DNA from: Motacilla alba alba
Lineage: Eukaryota; Chordata; Aves; Passeriformes; Motacillidae
NCBI RefSeq assembly: GCF_015832195.1
Contig: NC_052017.1
Span: 79,423,801 to 79,487,800 of the forward strand
DNA: 64,000 nt
Direction: 5' to 3'
The notes under the pieces were generated by a model, which had not been told where the DNA came from, made no database searches, and worked only from the letters and a program-made list of their open reading frames with translations. The position numbers and the translations under genes were made by a program. Below are positions 51,001 to 62,193 of the stretch, one piece after another (within the stretch, counting starts at the first letter, position 1; every line of letters begins with the position of its first letter).

Positions 51001-52543
51001 TAAGTATTCTTGAGTTTACAGAGATTCTTATTCTGTTTAAGCAACATGTTTTCTATTAAAAGCAATTCTAAATAAATAATCCGACCAACTTTATCACTGT
51101 GTGGCATCTTTCCAAAACTATATGCAATTTCCCTGTCAGACCATTTAAAAAGGAGGGATAGAAGCCTGAATTTTATTTCATAGAAATTGTTTTGTCTCCT
51201 TGCTTACAATAGGCTAATTTATCACTGGCATAGTCCTGATGTTGTTTGCCAGTATCAAGTTTACTTTTCCTATTTTACCATATCCATATTGCTCAATTTG
51301 ACTTCTGTTTCATGAGCTCATGTGGCTTTTTTATCACATTTGTTTAATAAGGTTTTATTTTGAGCCTTTGCAGCTTTTCATAATTCAATGCTTAAATTTC
51401 ATGTAACTTGCAACTGCTGAGAGGTTGCAGTGCTGCTTTGGTTATGCATTAAACCTGTTCCATAGCTCCACAGCATGGAGTAAAAACAAATGTCTTGTTT
51501 CTGTAGCAAGCTCTGGTTTCTCCGAATTGTGTGCGCACTGCAAAAACAATGACTTTCCATGAAAAATACATAAATTTTCCCTGCATTAAGCTCTTTGTGT
51601 GGTGTTTTTCTCTTGTTTTACTGTGTTCTAGGAATGAAGGGCCCAGTTCAGTTACCTCAACATAGATGGTTGGTGCCATTTGAGACAGCCCAATTTTTTG
51701 CAGTTCCAGTGTAGCAAATACAGTACAGGAGCTACAAGAGACTCCTCCTGAGTGCCACCTGGACTCCAGGCAGAAGAGAGACACCCAAAGGTCTCTCAAG
51801 CAGCAGTAGATACTTCTTATTGGTTACCTTTAATGTAATTAATGTAATTACTCAAATTTTTAATTGAGTATTGTGATGAGAACAGCTCTATGGGATCTGA
51901 CTGTCCTGCCCCAAAAATTGCCAAATATAAATGATCAGAGAAGAAGGTCTGAACACATCAAGTGTGTACTACCTATCTTTTTAGCACAGTGCCAGCCTCA
52001 GCACTTTCCAGAAAAACTGTGACTCAGTGTGTTTATTTAGTAATCTTGGTGCTTTTTTCTCACCTGAAACCATGTATGTGTTTAGCAACTGCAGGAGCAT
52101 TTCACAAGGACTTCAACAGCTCAGCCATGTACAAAGAGCCTCTTCCTTTTGTCCGTGTAGAATTTACCACTCATTCACTTCATCTGCTGTCCCTGTTTGT
52201 TTCTAATCCACCGTCCTGTGCTACCCAGACTTTCAGAGTTTTCTCATTCATCTTCTCAACTCTGTCTTCTCTGAACCAAGGAGTTCTAACATGCATCCTT
52301 ATTCTTGATGTGGGGGCCATTCCTTGTCTCTGATTGTCTCTGTCACCCTTCTCTGGCTTTCCAGTTCTGCTGTATCCTTTAAACAAAGGGGAGCCAGACC
52401 TGCTCACTCTGTTCAAGATGCAAGTTGCTGTTTATTGACCAGTCATTTAGTCTTGCAAGGGTTTCTGCTGTTCTCCCTAACTGACCATTTTCTGTAATAT
52501 TTCAATTTCATATCATTAGTAACTTTCATTACCTCCTGTAATC

Positions 52544-52559
52544 AAAAAAAAAAAAAAAA
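52544..52559. repeat. Poly(A) run
   Basis: Sixteen consecutive A bases. The upstream sequence resembles no known processed gene. Confidence 0.95.
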
Positions 52560-52882
52560 GGAATGAGCAGTATGAACATGTTAAAATGTTAAAAAAAACC
52601 GTAGCTAGCAACCCAGCTATTTCCTGGAATTTGTCTGTGATGTCTGCTGAAAGACCTTACTCTCTCTGCTTTTGTTTGCCCTCATGAAGGAACTTTCTAT
52701 CCTGTGTAATACCTCTACAGTTTTCCCAAAAACTTTCAGTGAAGGACTTAAGAAAGGCTTTGGCACAGGCTGATGGCATTGTTTCATCCAGCTTGAGACA
52801 TTAGTGGTCTTACTAGATGGATGAAAACTGTGTGGAACATCAGACTAGAAGTGTATCTTTACTTTTTTAGTTCTTTAGTTCT

Positions 52883-53810
52883 TCTTCAGTGATGTGGATG
52901 CAGAGATGCAAGGCATTGTTGACAAGTTTGTGGATCACAACAAATGGTGAGGTGCACTCAAAGCACTCAGAGGCCTGGCTGCCATTCAGAGGATCCTGCA
53001 CAGGCTTGATGAGAGAGCTGGCAGAGACCTTGTGAAATGAGGCAGATAACTTAGTCTTGAGCCTTGGATGGGCAAACTCCGGCCATTGGTACATCCTGGG
53101 CAGTCACTGGCAAGCAGCTCTGCTGGAACAGACCTGTAGGCCATTGTAGCCAGAAGCCTGAGCGTGAGCTGGCAGGATGCCTTGGCAGCCAACTGCATCG
53201 TGGGCTTTACTAATAGCAGCACAGCCAGGAGACTGAGGGAGAAGTTTATTCGCTTTTAGTCAGCACTCATTAGACTGTGCCTAGACTGTCATGCACAGGT
53301 CTGGGGGACAGCAAAGACATGAAAGACATTGATACATTGGGGCGAGATCAGCAGAGGCCTCCACGATGACCAGTGGCAGGAGTGCTTGCTCTGTGCAAAG
53401 AGGCTCAGAGATGGGACTTGTTAAGCCTGGAAAAGAGATGGCTTTGGGGGAGCATAGCAGCCACCTTCTTTTATCTGTGAGGAAGTTATAGAGAAGACTG
53501 AGGCAGCCTCTTCTGCTGAGATGTATAGCTGGAAGTTGATTCATTAATTGAGAGGAGATATTTTGGCTTGACTTACAGGAAAGAAAAGTTCACAAAAGGT
53601 GTAATTAAGCAGTTGAAGAGATTGCCTGGAAAAGCTATAGGATCTTCATTCCTGGATGTTTCAAGAGCCAACTGAACAAAGCCTAAGTAACCTGGTCTTG
53701 AATGTTGATCACCTGGCTAAAGCAGATTTTCCTGATCTGCTTGAATTGGAATGTTGGATCAGAAAGTCTGCTGAGATCCCTTCTGGCCTGAATAATTAAT
53801 TTTGTATGAT
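52883..53810 (+). mobile_element. Old diverged CR1 LINE, plus strand
   Basis: A ~930-bp plus-strand CR1 relic that begins just upstream of the reverse transcriptase catalytic box and extends to the 3' end. Recognisable stations are the FxDD-box region at 52924-52950, GGCTGCCATTCAGAGGATCC, GGGACTTGTTAAGCCTGG (the GLFSLE region) and the 3' end GAGATCCCTTCTGGCC, then GTATGATC. It is the most degraded long copy in the window, with many stops and altered words, so it is probably an early subfamily. Confidence 0.85.
52912..52950 (+). pseudogene. CR1 reverse transcriptase catalytic-box relic
   Basis: The frame IVDKFVDHNKW ends in TGA at 52948-52950. CR1 and related LINEs have F/Y-A-D-D here, where the two aspartates bind catalytic metal. 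This copy reads F-V-D-H (52927-52938), so the second aspartate is replaced by histidine. With the stop ten bases later, the relic could not catalyse. Confidence 0.75.
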
Positions 53811-54962
53811 CATTGCTCATTTTATACTTGCTTCTTTCTTAACATTCGCCTTCTTACCGGCATGCTTATTAAAACCCGGCTTCTTAGCTAAAAGCAAAGC
53901 AATGTTTTTTAAAAATAGTTATACTTTGGAAAACAGATTTGTTCATATTGTCATTCAGCACTCACATGATTGAGTTCTTACATTTCAAAATACAGACATA
54001 ACTTAAAAATGTGCAAAATTAATATCATTTTTGTAAGGGATTTTAGTTTGAAATAAATCCTCCTCCCCTGCACTGGAGGAGTATTATATCATCTCCTTTT
54101 CCAAAGGAAAAAAAAAACCCAAAAAGTAACTCTATCATAAATGCTGCATAGTTAGCATAATTATTTTTGTACTGAATCTGCATGTGCATATATTTCTGCT
54201 GAAAATATTGTACTAAAAAATCTCAGATGATGCCTAATTTTGTATGGGGGGAAAAAAAAAAGATACAGGCAAGCTTGGGCTTGGATGTTTTCATGTCAGG
54301 GACAATTTCTAAGTCCTGGATAATTATACTCATCTTTCCAGAAGAAGTTTTGAATAACCTTTTGATTATATAGCATTTCCCTGATGAGCTTGTTTGTTGG
54401 TATATTTATTATGCGTCTCAGATGCAATTCATCTACCTAATTTTAGCTACCTGAAAAGGTAGTCACTGAGTTTAAAATAGTTGCCTAGGCACCCGCTACA
54501 GGTAATAGAGATGATTCTTCCTATCCCCAAACATGAGTCATGCTGTCTGCCTCAGAAGCTTGACTTGTGATAAAATTAATCACTCTGCAAAGCACCTGTT
54601 TTACCCTATTAACTAGAAGGGGACTTTAGGCACTTAGCTCTTCCAGGAGAACCAGTTTAATATGCTTATGTTTTAAATCTCTGCATTCAGACTCATCCTG
54701 TGTCACTTTTTGTTTCTCAAATATCATAGAAATACTTGGGACAAACAGAAGTGAGTCCAACTAAAAAAAAATTGCTTTAAGCTATCCTTAGATATGATAG
54801 CTGATGCAAATGTCTATTTCACCGTAGAATTTTGTAATATAACTCAGCTGAAGTCCATATCTGGAGCAGATACGTACCTAGTATGGTGACTTGTTGGAAA
54901 CATGAAGTTAGTACCATCTGTACTACAGAGTGGATTGTTTGCAGGACATGATGGAGTGGTGA
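53811..54962. other. Unique AT-rich noncoding DNA
   Basis: No gene or repeat family recognised. Only short A runs and scattered TAAT cores are visible. Confidence 0.7.
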
Positions 54963-55604
54963 TGCTTGGTTTGGGGGTTATTTGTTTGGGGTTTTTGGAT
55001 TTGGTTTAGGTTGTAGTTTTTTTGTTGTGGGGTTTTGTGCATGTGTGTGCGCATTTTTTTTTTATTTCCCCATCTCTGGATATCTCACAGGAGACGTTGA
55101 TAACTGGAAAGGTGTTGATAATACACCAGTGTTTTGGGTACTGCTGAGCATCACTGGCACAGCTCTGTCTCTCAATATTCCCCACATCAAGGTGCTAGGC
55201 TTGAGTAAGATCCTGGGAGGGGATGCAACCAGGCCAGCTAAACAAAAATATCCAAAGGGATATTCCATGCCAAATGACACCTGCTCAGATACAAAAGCAA
55301 AGGAAAGGAGAAGGAAGGTGTGGCATTTATTATTTGCGATGTTTGTCTTTTGGAGCAACTACTATGTGTGCTGAAGCCCTGCTTCCTGAGAAGTGGCTGA
55401 ACCTTACTTGCTAAAGTAGAGACTATTTATTTTTTTTTGTCTTAGCTTCTGCTCATGAAAACTTTTGCTTTTGCTTTAGTAAACTGCCTTATCTAAACCT
55501 ATGAGTTGTTTCACATCTTGTTTTTTCTCCCCTGTCCATCTGGGAAAGGGAGTGGTAAGCAGCTTGGTGGTCACCCGGCATCCAGCCAAGGTCAACCCAC
55601 CACA
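54963..55604 (+). mobile_element. Solo LTR of an avian ERVL-like retrovirus, plus strand
   Basis: An old solo long terminal repeat, the remains of an endogenous retrovirus whose internal genes have been lost. Landmarks match a bird LTR family I know by sight: TACTGCTGAGCATCACTGG, GGGAGGGGATGCAACCAGG, CAAAGGGATATTCCATGCC, GTTTGTCTTTTGGAGCAACT, CTGAGAAGTGGCTGAACC and TTAGTAAACTGCCTTATCT. The end GGTCAACCCACCACA closes with the usual CA. The first ~120 bp are T/G-rich and poorly matched, so the left edge (TG at 54963) is uncertain. A 130-codon frame (54982-55374) runs through it by chance. No gag, pol or env sequence is adjacent and I see no target duplication. Confidence 0.75.
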
Positions 55605-56906
55605 GTAGCATTGGGAGACAGTGGAAACTCTAGAAGTGATGTCAGTGAAATAAGACTCCAAACCTATACTGGAATTTCCTATTATTATGCTTCTTTTTCT
55701 TGTTTGCTAGCTAGACTTAAAAGCAGATTGATGTTGGATACATACCTCTTTTCTTCTCCCTTAGCAATACATTAATCCCCTTCAGGACAAGTCAGACAGA
55801 GTTTGTATCTACTTCAGATTAAACCAGATGAAATCTGAAGTATTACTTCTTTCTTTTCTTTCGGAAAGTAATTGAAAGCAAGTTCATTCTTCTAGCAGCA
55901 GAATTGTGTGTACTTCATAGAAAACTCATGTAATTGATAAGCACTTCTAAAGGCCCAACTTGAACTCCTGGGCTAAAGGTGATAGCAATAATGCTTAGCA
56001 TTCAAAGACTGCCTGCAGCTGAACAATGAAAGCAATGCCAAATCAGCTCAAAATACAGAATTTATCTGAGGGTTTAAGGTGCAGGACAGGAAACAGCTAT
56101 CTCTGTTGTTAAGATTTCTCTTTTGTGGGCAACACTGTAATAAGTGTTAAATCTAGTGGATTAATTAGAATGACTGTTCTTTTGGGGTTGTGCATTCAAA
56201 CATCTCTGGCAAATTCTGACACCCCTGTTAAAAGAAATGGGTAATCATGAATACAGCCAGTGAAGTGTTATTTCTAACCTTGTACTGTCACTATGTTTAG
56301 TATTTTCATTCAGTAAATCTTGCCTGTGTTTGCTGGTCATAAATTAATGAATTTCTACCTTCTTAAAATGTTTTAGAGTGCTTCTTTACTTATTTTAGAG
56401 AGATCATGAAGTTCTAATTACCTCAGCTTTGAGTCACTTTTAATCTCTTGGTTTCTCATAGCTGGAATTACTGCAGACAGGTAAACTTCCTGTTGATTTT
56501 TTTCTTCTGTGCATGTTTGGACTAACAAGCCCCAAGTATCTTATCAAATAACAGTATCAAATAACTTATGAATAATCCCTGTGAATAATTTATTTTTTAG
56601 TCAGAAAATACCTGCATGTGTCAAATTCTGTGTTTGATTGACAATATTGAATTCAGTAGAGATCTGCATATTATGTTTTTATGATATTTTCTCTAGTATT
56701 TTTGTAATCCTCAGGCCAATGGATCTTCATTTGCAGTTGAAGGCTCTAGATATTCCTATAGTACAAAGAATTATTTTGCTGCTGTGCCCTGTAGAACAGA
56801 AATAATTCCAGAGAGTCCACTTTCTTGAGAGATTTTTTTATAATGCAAAGAGAAAAAGATACTCTCCAGAAACACATATCTTGGAAATGCCTGAACAGTT
56901 AAAGAC

Positions 56907-56910
<4 letters not shown>

Positions 56911-56942
<32 letters not shown>
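56911..56942. repeat. (TG)16 microsatellite
   Basis: Thirty-two bases of uninterrupted TG, preceded by CTGTA. The longest pure dinucleotide repeat in the window and likely polymorphic in length. Confidence 0.97.
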
Positions 56943-56944
<2 letters not shown>

Positions 56945-58690
56945 TAATTACAAGACAGCTGCTTGGATAGAGTATTTCAGCCCAAACCGTGAGCTTGTGA
57001 AAAGTGTAAGTGGCTCAAAATAGGATCTTAAAATGAGAAGTGCTAAACACTGCTAACTCTTTCTGCAACCAGAAAGAAAATTGTGAAACTTCCTCACCAG
57101 CTTTACATCATGGAATTCCACCAGAACTCTTTAGAAATTGCTCCCAGCAAATTTGACTTCCTGCTGTTGCTGACTGCTTTTCTAGAAGCTGTGATGTCTC
57201 AGGTCTGCATTGCTCACCTTCCCCCTCTTTACCAGCTTTATTTCAGGAAGCAGCTCTTCTCATCTTAGTGAAGGGGGGAAAGGAAGAAGAGGCACAGGGA
57301 GGAGTGGCACCTTCTTTCTTGGCTTCCTGCCCACATTCTTGGCCTCCTCCCCAGTATCATGGGATATATCTCTGGCAGTATATTCCTGAATACGATGTTT
57401 GTTTAACTTGTGCAAACGTTTTTTATGGCAAAGAAATTTAATTTTCTGTTATGATGGGTAATTTGACGGGATGATCATGCAATTAGAATCACAAAAACAA
57501 CTGAGATTCTGTGGATATAAGTAGATTAAAGATTGCTGTATATACATTCAAAGTATGCATGTAGGAAGTTAAAACTAGGTAATGCAAGCAGCCAAAATCG
57601 GCACTGGAAAATGTGTTTAACTTAAAACAATTGTGTCTATGTCTTTCCATGTGCACTCAAATGTATCTGCTTTGAGTGGATGTTGCTGCCATTCCAGCCA
57701 GTGCAAAGGAATTCAGGGCTGTCTTAAATCAACCTCACAACGAAAATGGGAGATAACAATTATTACACCGCTCCAGTTTAACCCAGCAAGGCAATTTTAA
57801 GGACTTACATATTGCAGTAATTTAGCTTTAATTCTGTTGAAGACTTGGAAAATACTGTGGGTTTGAAAATAGTATTCTCAAAAGAAAGAATGACTTAAAG
57901 AAGTCAATCTGCATGAAGACTGGGATACATTCTCAATCCATGAGAGTGCTTAAGGAAAAAAAAAAGGAGGTAGTGTATTTTTGTAGGGCTACACAAATGG
58001 AAGAAATAGATGCTGGAGGATGTGTACTGAATTGAATATATTGATTTCTTTTCTGTTACTGCTAATAACTTTGATTTAGAAAAACAGAGTTGCACACTGT
58101 ATAATAAAATTCAAGTACATGTAAGTCACAGGTGATTTTCAGTTCTGTGTAGCTAGCTGGTTTAAACCCAAGTCATTGAGGTGAGAGCTGACTTTCTTCC
58201 TATGCTTAACTGCCACTGCAACTTAATTATTGTTTCTGATATTTTAGCATAGCCTTTAATAATGGGCCCATTATTTAGTAACCAAATTTTGTACTGTTAC
58301 ATGTTCTTGACAAGTCCTGTGAAAGTAAACAGGTCCCCAGTAAAAGACAGTGATATGATAATATTGTAAAGAAGGCCCTAGCTTTAGGCTTGCAAAGAAA
58401 ATTATTACAAGTTCTCTTACCCAGAATACTTGTAGGTGCAATAAAAATGTAATCATAATTAAAGGTCAATTTATGTTGCTATGTTAGTTTAGCTACTTAT
58501 TCTCACTGAAAAATGGTACAGTATCTCTGTTCTGGGTGAGTTTGTGGTTCTTCAAGCAACACATCCCTTGCACTGAAATAAGGAATTTGATTAAGGTTCT
58601 GATGGTACTGTAGGGCCATTCCTTTGGGCAAGTGATGGTGACGCTTTACTGTTTTATGAATGATTAGTCAATTGATGCCACGTGAGGTTG

Positions 58691-58747
58691 CTTTTCTCTT
58701 GTTGTCTTGCAGGCAAAATGGCCATGGATAAGCAAGACATGATGTAA
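58691..58747 (+). promoter_or_regulatory. Splice-acceptor-like site with nine-codon frame
   Basis: A pyrimidine-rich run ends in TTGCAG at 58707-58712, a good match to a vertebrate 3' splice site. Six bases further on starts AAAATGGCCATGG, whose ATG (58718) has A at -3 and G at +4. The frame reads MAMDKQDMM and stops at 58745-58747. This could be an exon start of a noncoding transcript or a decoy site; nothing else supports a gene here. Confidence 0.25.
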
Positions 58748-58949
58748 ATTCTTCACAAATACAGTTCAAACCATCAGTCTGAGCCTCCTTCCTGCTTAAG
58801 TTTAGTCAGCTTGTGTTTGGAGAGAATTTCTTCTTAAGCAACAGCAGAGTTCTTATCTACTTCCCATCTTTTATTGCTTAGCAACAAAAATATTTGAATG
58901 AACTAGTTCTGCACTTAGAATCACAGAATGTTAAGGGTTGGAATGGACC

Positions 58950-59246
58950 TTAAAGTTCATCTATTCCCAATGCCCCTGCCATGGGCAGGGTCACCTCCCA
59001 CTGGACCCAGATGCTGAAGGCCTTATCCAACCTGTCTGTGAACACTGCCAGGGTTGAGGTATCCACAATTTTCTTGGGCAACCTGTTCCAGTGTCTCATC
59101 ACCCTCACAGTAAAGAATTTCTTCCTAATGTCGAACCTAAATTTCCCCTCTTTCAGTTTTAACCCATTACCCCGTGTCCTACTACAGGGAGGTCTCACAA
59201 CAGCAGAGTAGAGGGGAAGAATCACCTCCCTTGACCTGCTGGCCAA
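58950..59246 (-). pseudogene. CR1 ORF C-terminus fused across a deletion
   Basis: A 98-codon minus-strand frame. It begins with the upstream RT motif SREVILPLYSAVVRP and passes without a stop into RTRGNGLKLKEGKFRFDIRK, then FFTVRVMRHWNRLPKKIVD at the C-terminus. In the undeleted CR1 copies roughly 90-100 codons lie between these motifs. The deletion therefore kept the frame open. It may be chance (one in three) or a shared short CR1 form. Confidence 0.85.
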
Positions 59247-59454
59247 GCTCCTTTTGATGCAACCCAGGATTCTGCTGGCTTTCTGAGCTATGTGTGCACA
59301 CTACTGGATCATGTTGAGTTTTTCATGAACCATCACCCCCTACTCCTTCTCCACAGGGCTACTCTCAACCACTTCTCTGCCCAGCCTGTTGGTGTGCCTG
59401 CGATTGCCATGACCCAGCTGTAAGGAACTTGCAATCAACTTGGCTTGTTGATCC

Positions 59455-59709
59455 TTATGAGGTTTGCATTGGCCCATCTTCCCGGCCTGTCAAGGTTCCT
59501 CTGGATGGCCTCCCTTCCCTTCCTGTGTCTAACACACCACCCAGCCTGATGTCATACTTGAGGGTACACTTGATCCTACTGTCCATGTCAACAGCAAAGG
59601 TGCTGAACAGTATCAGCCCCAGTACTGACCTCTGAGGGACACCATTGATCACTGGTCTCCACTTGTACAATGAGTCAGACCACATCCCTTTGCCATCCAG
59701 ACAGTTCAT
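59455..59709 (-). pseudogene. CR1 reverse transcriptase core, catalytically broken
   Basis: An 84-codon minus-strand frame with RT core motifs: WRPVINGVPQRSVLGLILFS corresponds to the conserved GVPQGSVLGP block (glycine replaced by arginine), and MDSRIKCTLKYDIRLGGVLD corresponds to the region with the F-A-D-D catalytic box. Here the box reads K-Y-D-I: two residues, including one of the paired aspartates, are gone through a six-base deletion near 59550-59558. The relic cannot be active. Confidence 0.88.
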
Positions 59710-59850
59710 TGTCCACCAAGTGGTTCATCCATCAAATCTATGTCTTTCCAATTTTGGCACAAGAATGTCATGCAGGACAGTGTCAAGAACTTTGAGTAAG
59801 TCCAAGGAGACAGTGTTGGTTGCTCTGTCCCATAAAACAACTGTAAAACA

Positions 59851-61745
59851 ATTGGCTCTGAGAGAGTTGTACAAAGGTTTAGGTTTGTTCATACTTTTCC
59901 CTCAGCAATTTTTACTACTATTTAACAGATTATCTGACTCGTATAGAAAACAGAAAGAAGACAGACTTAACATAGTCAGTCTATTATAAGCCTTGCAAAT
60001 GATGCTTAACCGATATATTTTAAGAATGCTCTCAACATATGGGTATGATGATAACACTGTAAATTGATACCCCTTTAGTGTGACAGAGTGAAGGCTGAAA
60101 CTGTTAGACTAATTGCAGTCTTACACAACTTAAACATACATATTTTTAGTCTTTTCTGTCAATAAGCTATCTCCTGGATAGTATAATTTTTGGCTAGAAA
60201 GAAAGTCAAACAGAAGATACATACTGTGAAGGGACACTGGGTTCAATTTAACTGTGAGGGAGTTAGTAATTTCCAAACTTTCAGACAAACTGTGAAGAAA
60301 ATGCAATTGTCATCACATTCTTATAAAGATTGTCATTGTTGATTTAAGTATATTTCAGTTAAATCCAAACTTTCAAACTTGCTTTGGGTGTGTAAAGTAT
60401 ACTTCATAGAAAATGATCCATTAATACAAGGACTTCTGCCTCTGCTTTCTGGCAGGCAGAGCTCCAGAAATGGTTTTGTACTCTATTGAATTTTTTTTTA
60501 CTACTATATTTCTAAAGGACTTTATTAGTTGATGTTTCAGCAGAAATTTCTGTCAGTATTTATTTCTATGAAAATCCAGATTTCATGCTTGGGAGCATGT
60601 ATGATATTCCTCTGTACAGAGTTTAGAAAAATGGCTAGGATTGCTTTGATAGAATTTCTGGTTTGTTTTCTCCATTAAATTGTACATACTGTCATATAGA
60701 TCAAAGAAGTTTGACTCTTGGAAGAGCTGAATTCAACTCTGATGTCCTTTAGGTATCTGCTGTATCTTAGGTGAGATACCTTGCCTCTTTGTGATTCTGT
60801 TGGCATGTATGCAGTTAGTTATAAGTGTCACATGATTTTGATATCCCATCAGAGAGATTTTTTGGTCCAGGAGAAAATCTGGGCAAGTTAGTGCAATGGT
60901 TGTTTCACACATCTTCTCTTTTCTGCTGGGTTGACAGTGAAGTCAAGGAAACGGTGCAGGTGCGTCAGCCCAGTGTTTCAAGCTGGACTGTGTACAGACC
61001 TGGTATGGAGTCATGGGGTCCCCCAGAGCACTCTCTGGTGCTCTTGGGTCCTCTGCATGTTAGTGAGGTGGTTGCTAATCTTGCTGTAGATCATGAGGTT
61101 CTCACCTCTCACTTTTGTACTCTGCTTTCCTGCAATATTAAAGAACCTTAGTTATAGGTCTAGGCAGAGAATATCACATTGGTAATGAGTCCTTTCAGAT
61201 CTTGATCTTTCCTGATTTGCATTTGCTGCTCTTGCTGCTCACAGTCTGTTCCTGATACTGAGTCTTTGCACTTTTTGATCATCATCAGGCAGTTTGCATA
61301 GTTTGGCTACCTGTTTTCTTCAGCACACAAAACCAATTCTCTTTTTCAGGACAGCTGGCTGACTGTATTTCATATGCTTTTGCCACAGTAAAGAGCTGTT
61401 TACCATTTAGTGGCTTATGTTAACAGGTATTCTGTCTGGACATAAATCATGCTAATTGCTACAGAGAGTGAAGAAAATACCCCTAAGTTCTGTAATTTTT
61501 TTTCCTTTTTGTCACAACTTTCTTGGTCATAAAGTCTGTTTAGGGAGCTTCCCATTCTGCAGTGTTATTTGTGGAGATGCCCTAGATTCTCAAAATATTG
61601 TAAAGAGTTTATGAAGCCAAAAAATCAAAATAATGGATAACAAAAAGTTATGTGGATAAACTTGAAATTATGCATATATGAAGAACAACAGTAATACAAC
61701 ATACCAGCTTCACACAGGAATCTGATTTGGGATTTGCTACTTTTT
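59851..61745. other. Unique noncoding DNA
   Basis: AT-rich sequence. A 108-codon plus-strand frame at 60825-61151 has no family motif. No gene or transposon recognised. Confidence 0.65.
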
Positions 61746-62193
61746 GTGGGGCTTGGGCTGTGTGCATAAGCCCATATCAAAAGGAATGAGAAGACAAGAA
61801 CCTACAGTTCCCATTAGGCGTACAGCACTCTTCAGGAAAACACTAAGGAAATGTTTGATTGTCATGCTCATCTTTGGCTGGGGAAGGTGCATCCAGATGT
61901 TTAAAAAGCAGATGTCCATAACTCAGCAGATCCCTACTTCAGCATGCCATGAACAAGTGAGGAGATGCTGTGCTCATCTGCCAACCCCTTATTTAAGGGG
62001 TACAGCCACGGAAAGAACCCCCTGTTATTGCTGTCTTGGTTCCCTTGGGCTGCCCTACCTGTCAGACATTGTGTCTCTGAAGGTCAGTCTGGAGGTAGGT
62101 TGCAGAGTGTTGTATGGGGCTTGGAAATATGCATTCTGCCGTCTGGCTCTAATAAAAGGGCGAGATGTGAGGCAAAGAGGATTGTGCAATTCA
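61746..62193 (+). mobile_element. Possible solo LTR of another endogenous retrovirus
   Basis: A block richer in G+C than its flanks has LTR-like signals in order: a TG start at 61746, a TATA-like CCTTATTTAAGGGG at about 61986-61999, a polyadenylation-type CTAATAAAAGGG at 62149-62160, and a possible CA end at 62193. It contains the longest open frame in the window (151 codons, 61744-62199), whose protein has no motif I recognise; promoter-like DNA rather than a gene seems the better reading. I do not know the family, no target duplication is visible, and the borders are guesses. Confidence 0.35.

Larger units (their letters stand above)
41821..52882. other. Long unique AT-rich noncoding stretch
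   Basis: Eleven kilobases without a confident transposon. Simple features are a 22-bp all-A/T perfect palindrome (41999-42020), a 12-bp direct repeat (GTGATGCTTTTA at 42846 and 42877), an 11-bp tandem repeat near 43675-43696, and A16 at 52544-52559. A pair of CACAGAAT-like units at about 48992-49010 may be a bare CR1 terminus. A purine-rich part at about 46200-47250 is unassigned. Frames reach 123 codons (51962-52333) with no recognised motif. Confidence 0.6.
55605..58916. other. Unique noncoding DNA
   Basis: Contains the (TG)16 microsatellite at 56911-56942 and a strong splice-acceptor-like site near 58712 (listed separately). An 11-bp word, TATCAAATAAC, is repeated near 56543 and 56556. 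No coding gene recognised. Confidence 0.65.
58917..59850 (-). mobile_element. CR1 LINE with internal deletion, minus strand
   Basis: A ~930-bp minus-strand CR1. The left edge is the 3' terminus (AGAATCACAGAATG, then GGTTGGAATGGACCTTAAAG). The right part extends well into the reverse transcriptase domain, further than the other well-kept copies. Around 59176-59190 (TCCTACTACAGGGAGGTCTC) the sequence jumps from the end of the ORF directly to a point roughly 280 bp further upstream in the element, skipping the LWGPQHKK to SLEKRRL part present in the 4.86 kb copy. Fairly well preserved otherwise. Confidence 0.94.

Noticed and set aside
51962..52333. 123-codon plus-strand open frame rich in Ser, Leu and Phe
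   Set aside because: Composition follows the pyrimidine-rich DNA; no recognised domain and no codon-level evidence of a gene.
52544..52559. A16 run as the tail of a processed pseudogene
   Set aside because: The upstream sequence shows no recognisable gene copy, and no flanking direct repeats were seen.
54982..55374. 130-codon frame with a hydrophobic N-terminus resembling a membrane protein
   Set aside because: The hydrophobic start comes from a T/G-rich tract, and the rest lies in sequence that matches an LTR on landmarks.
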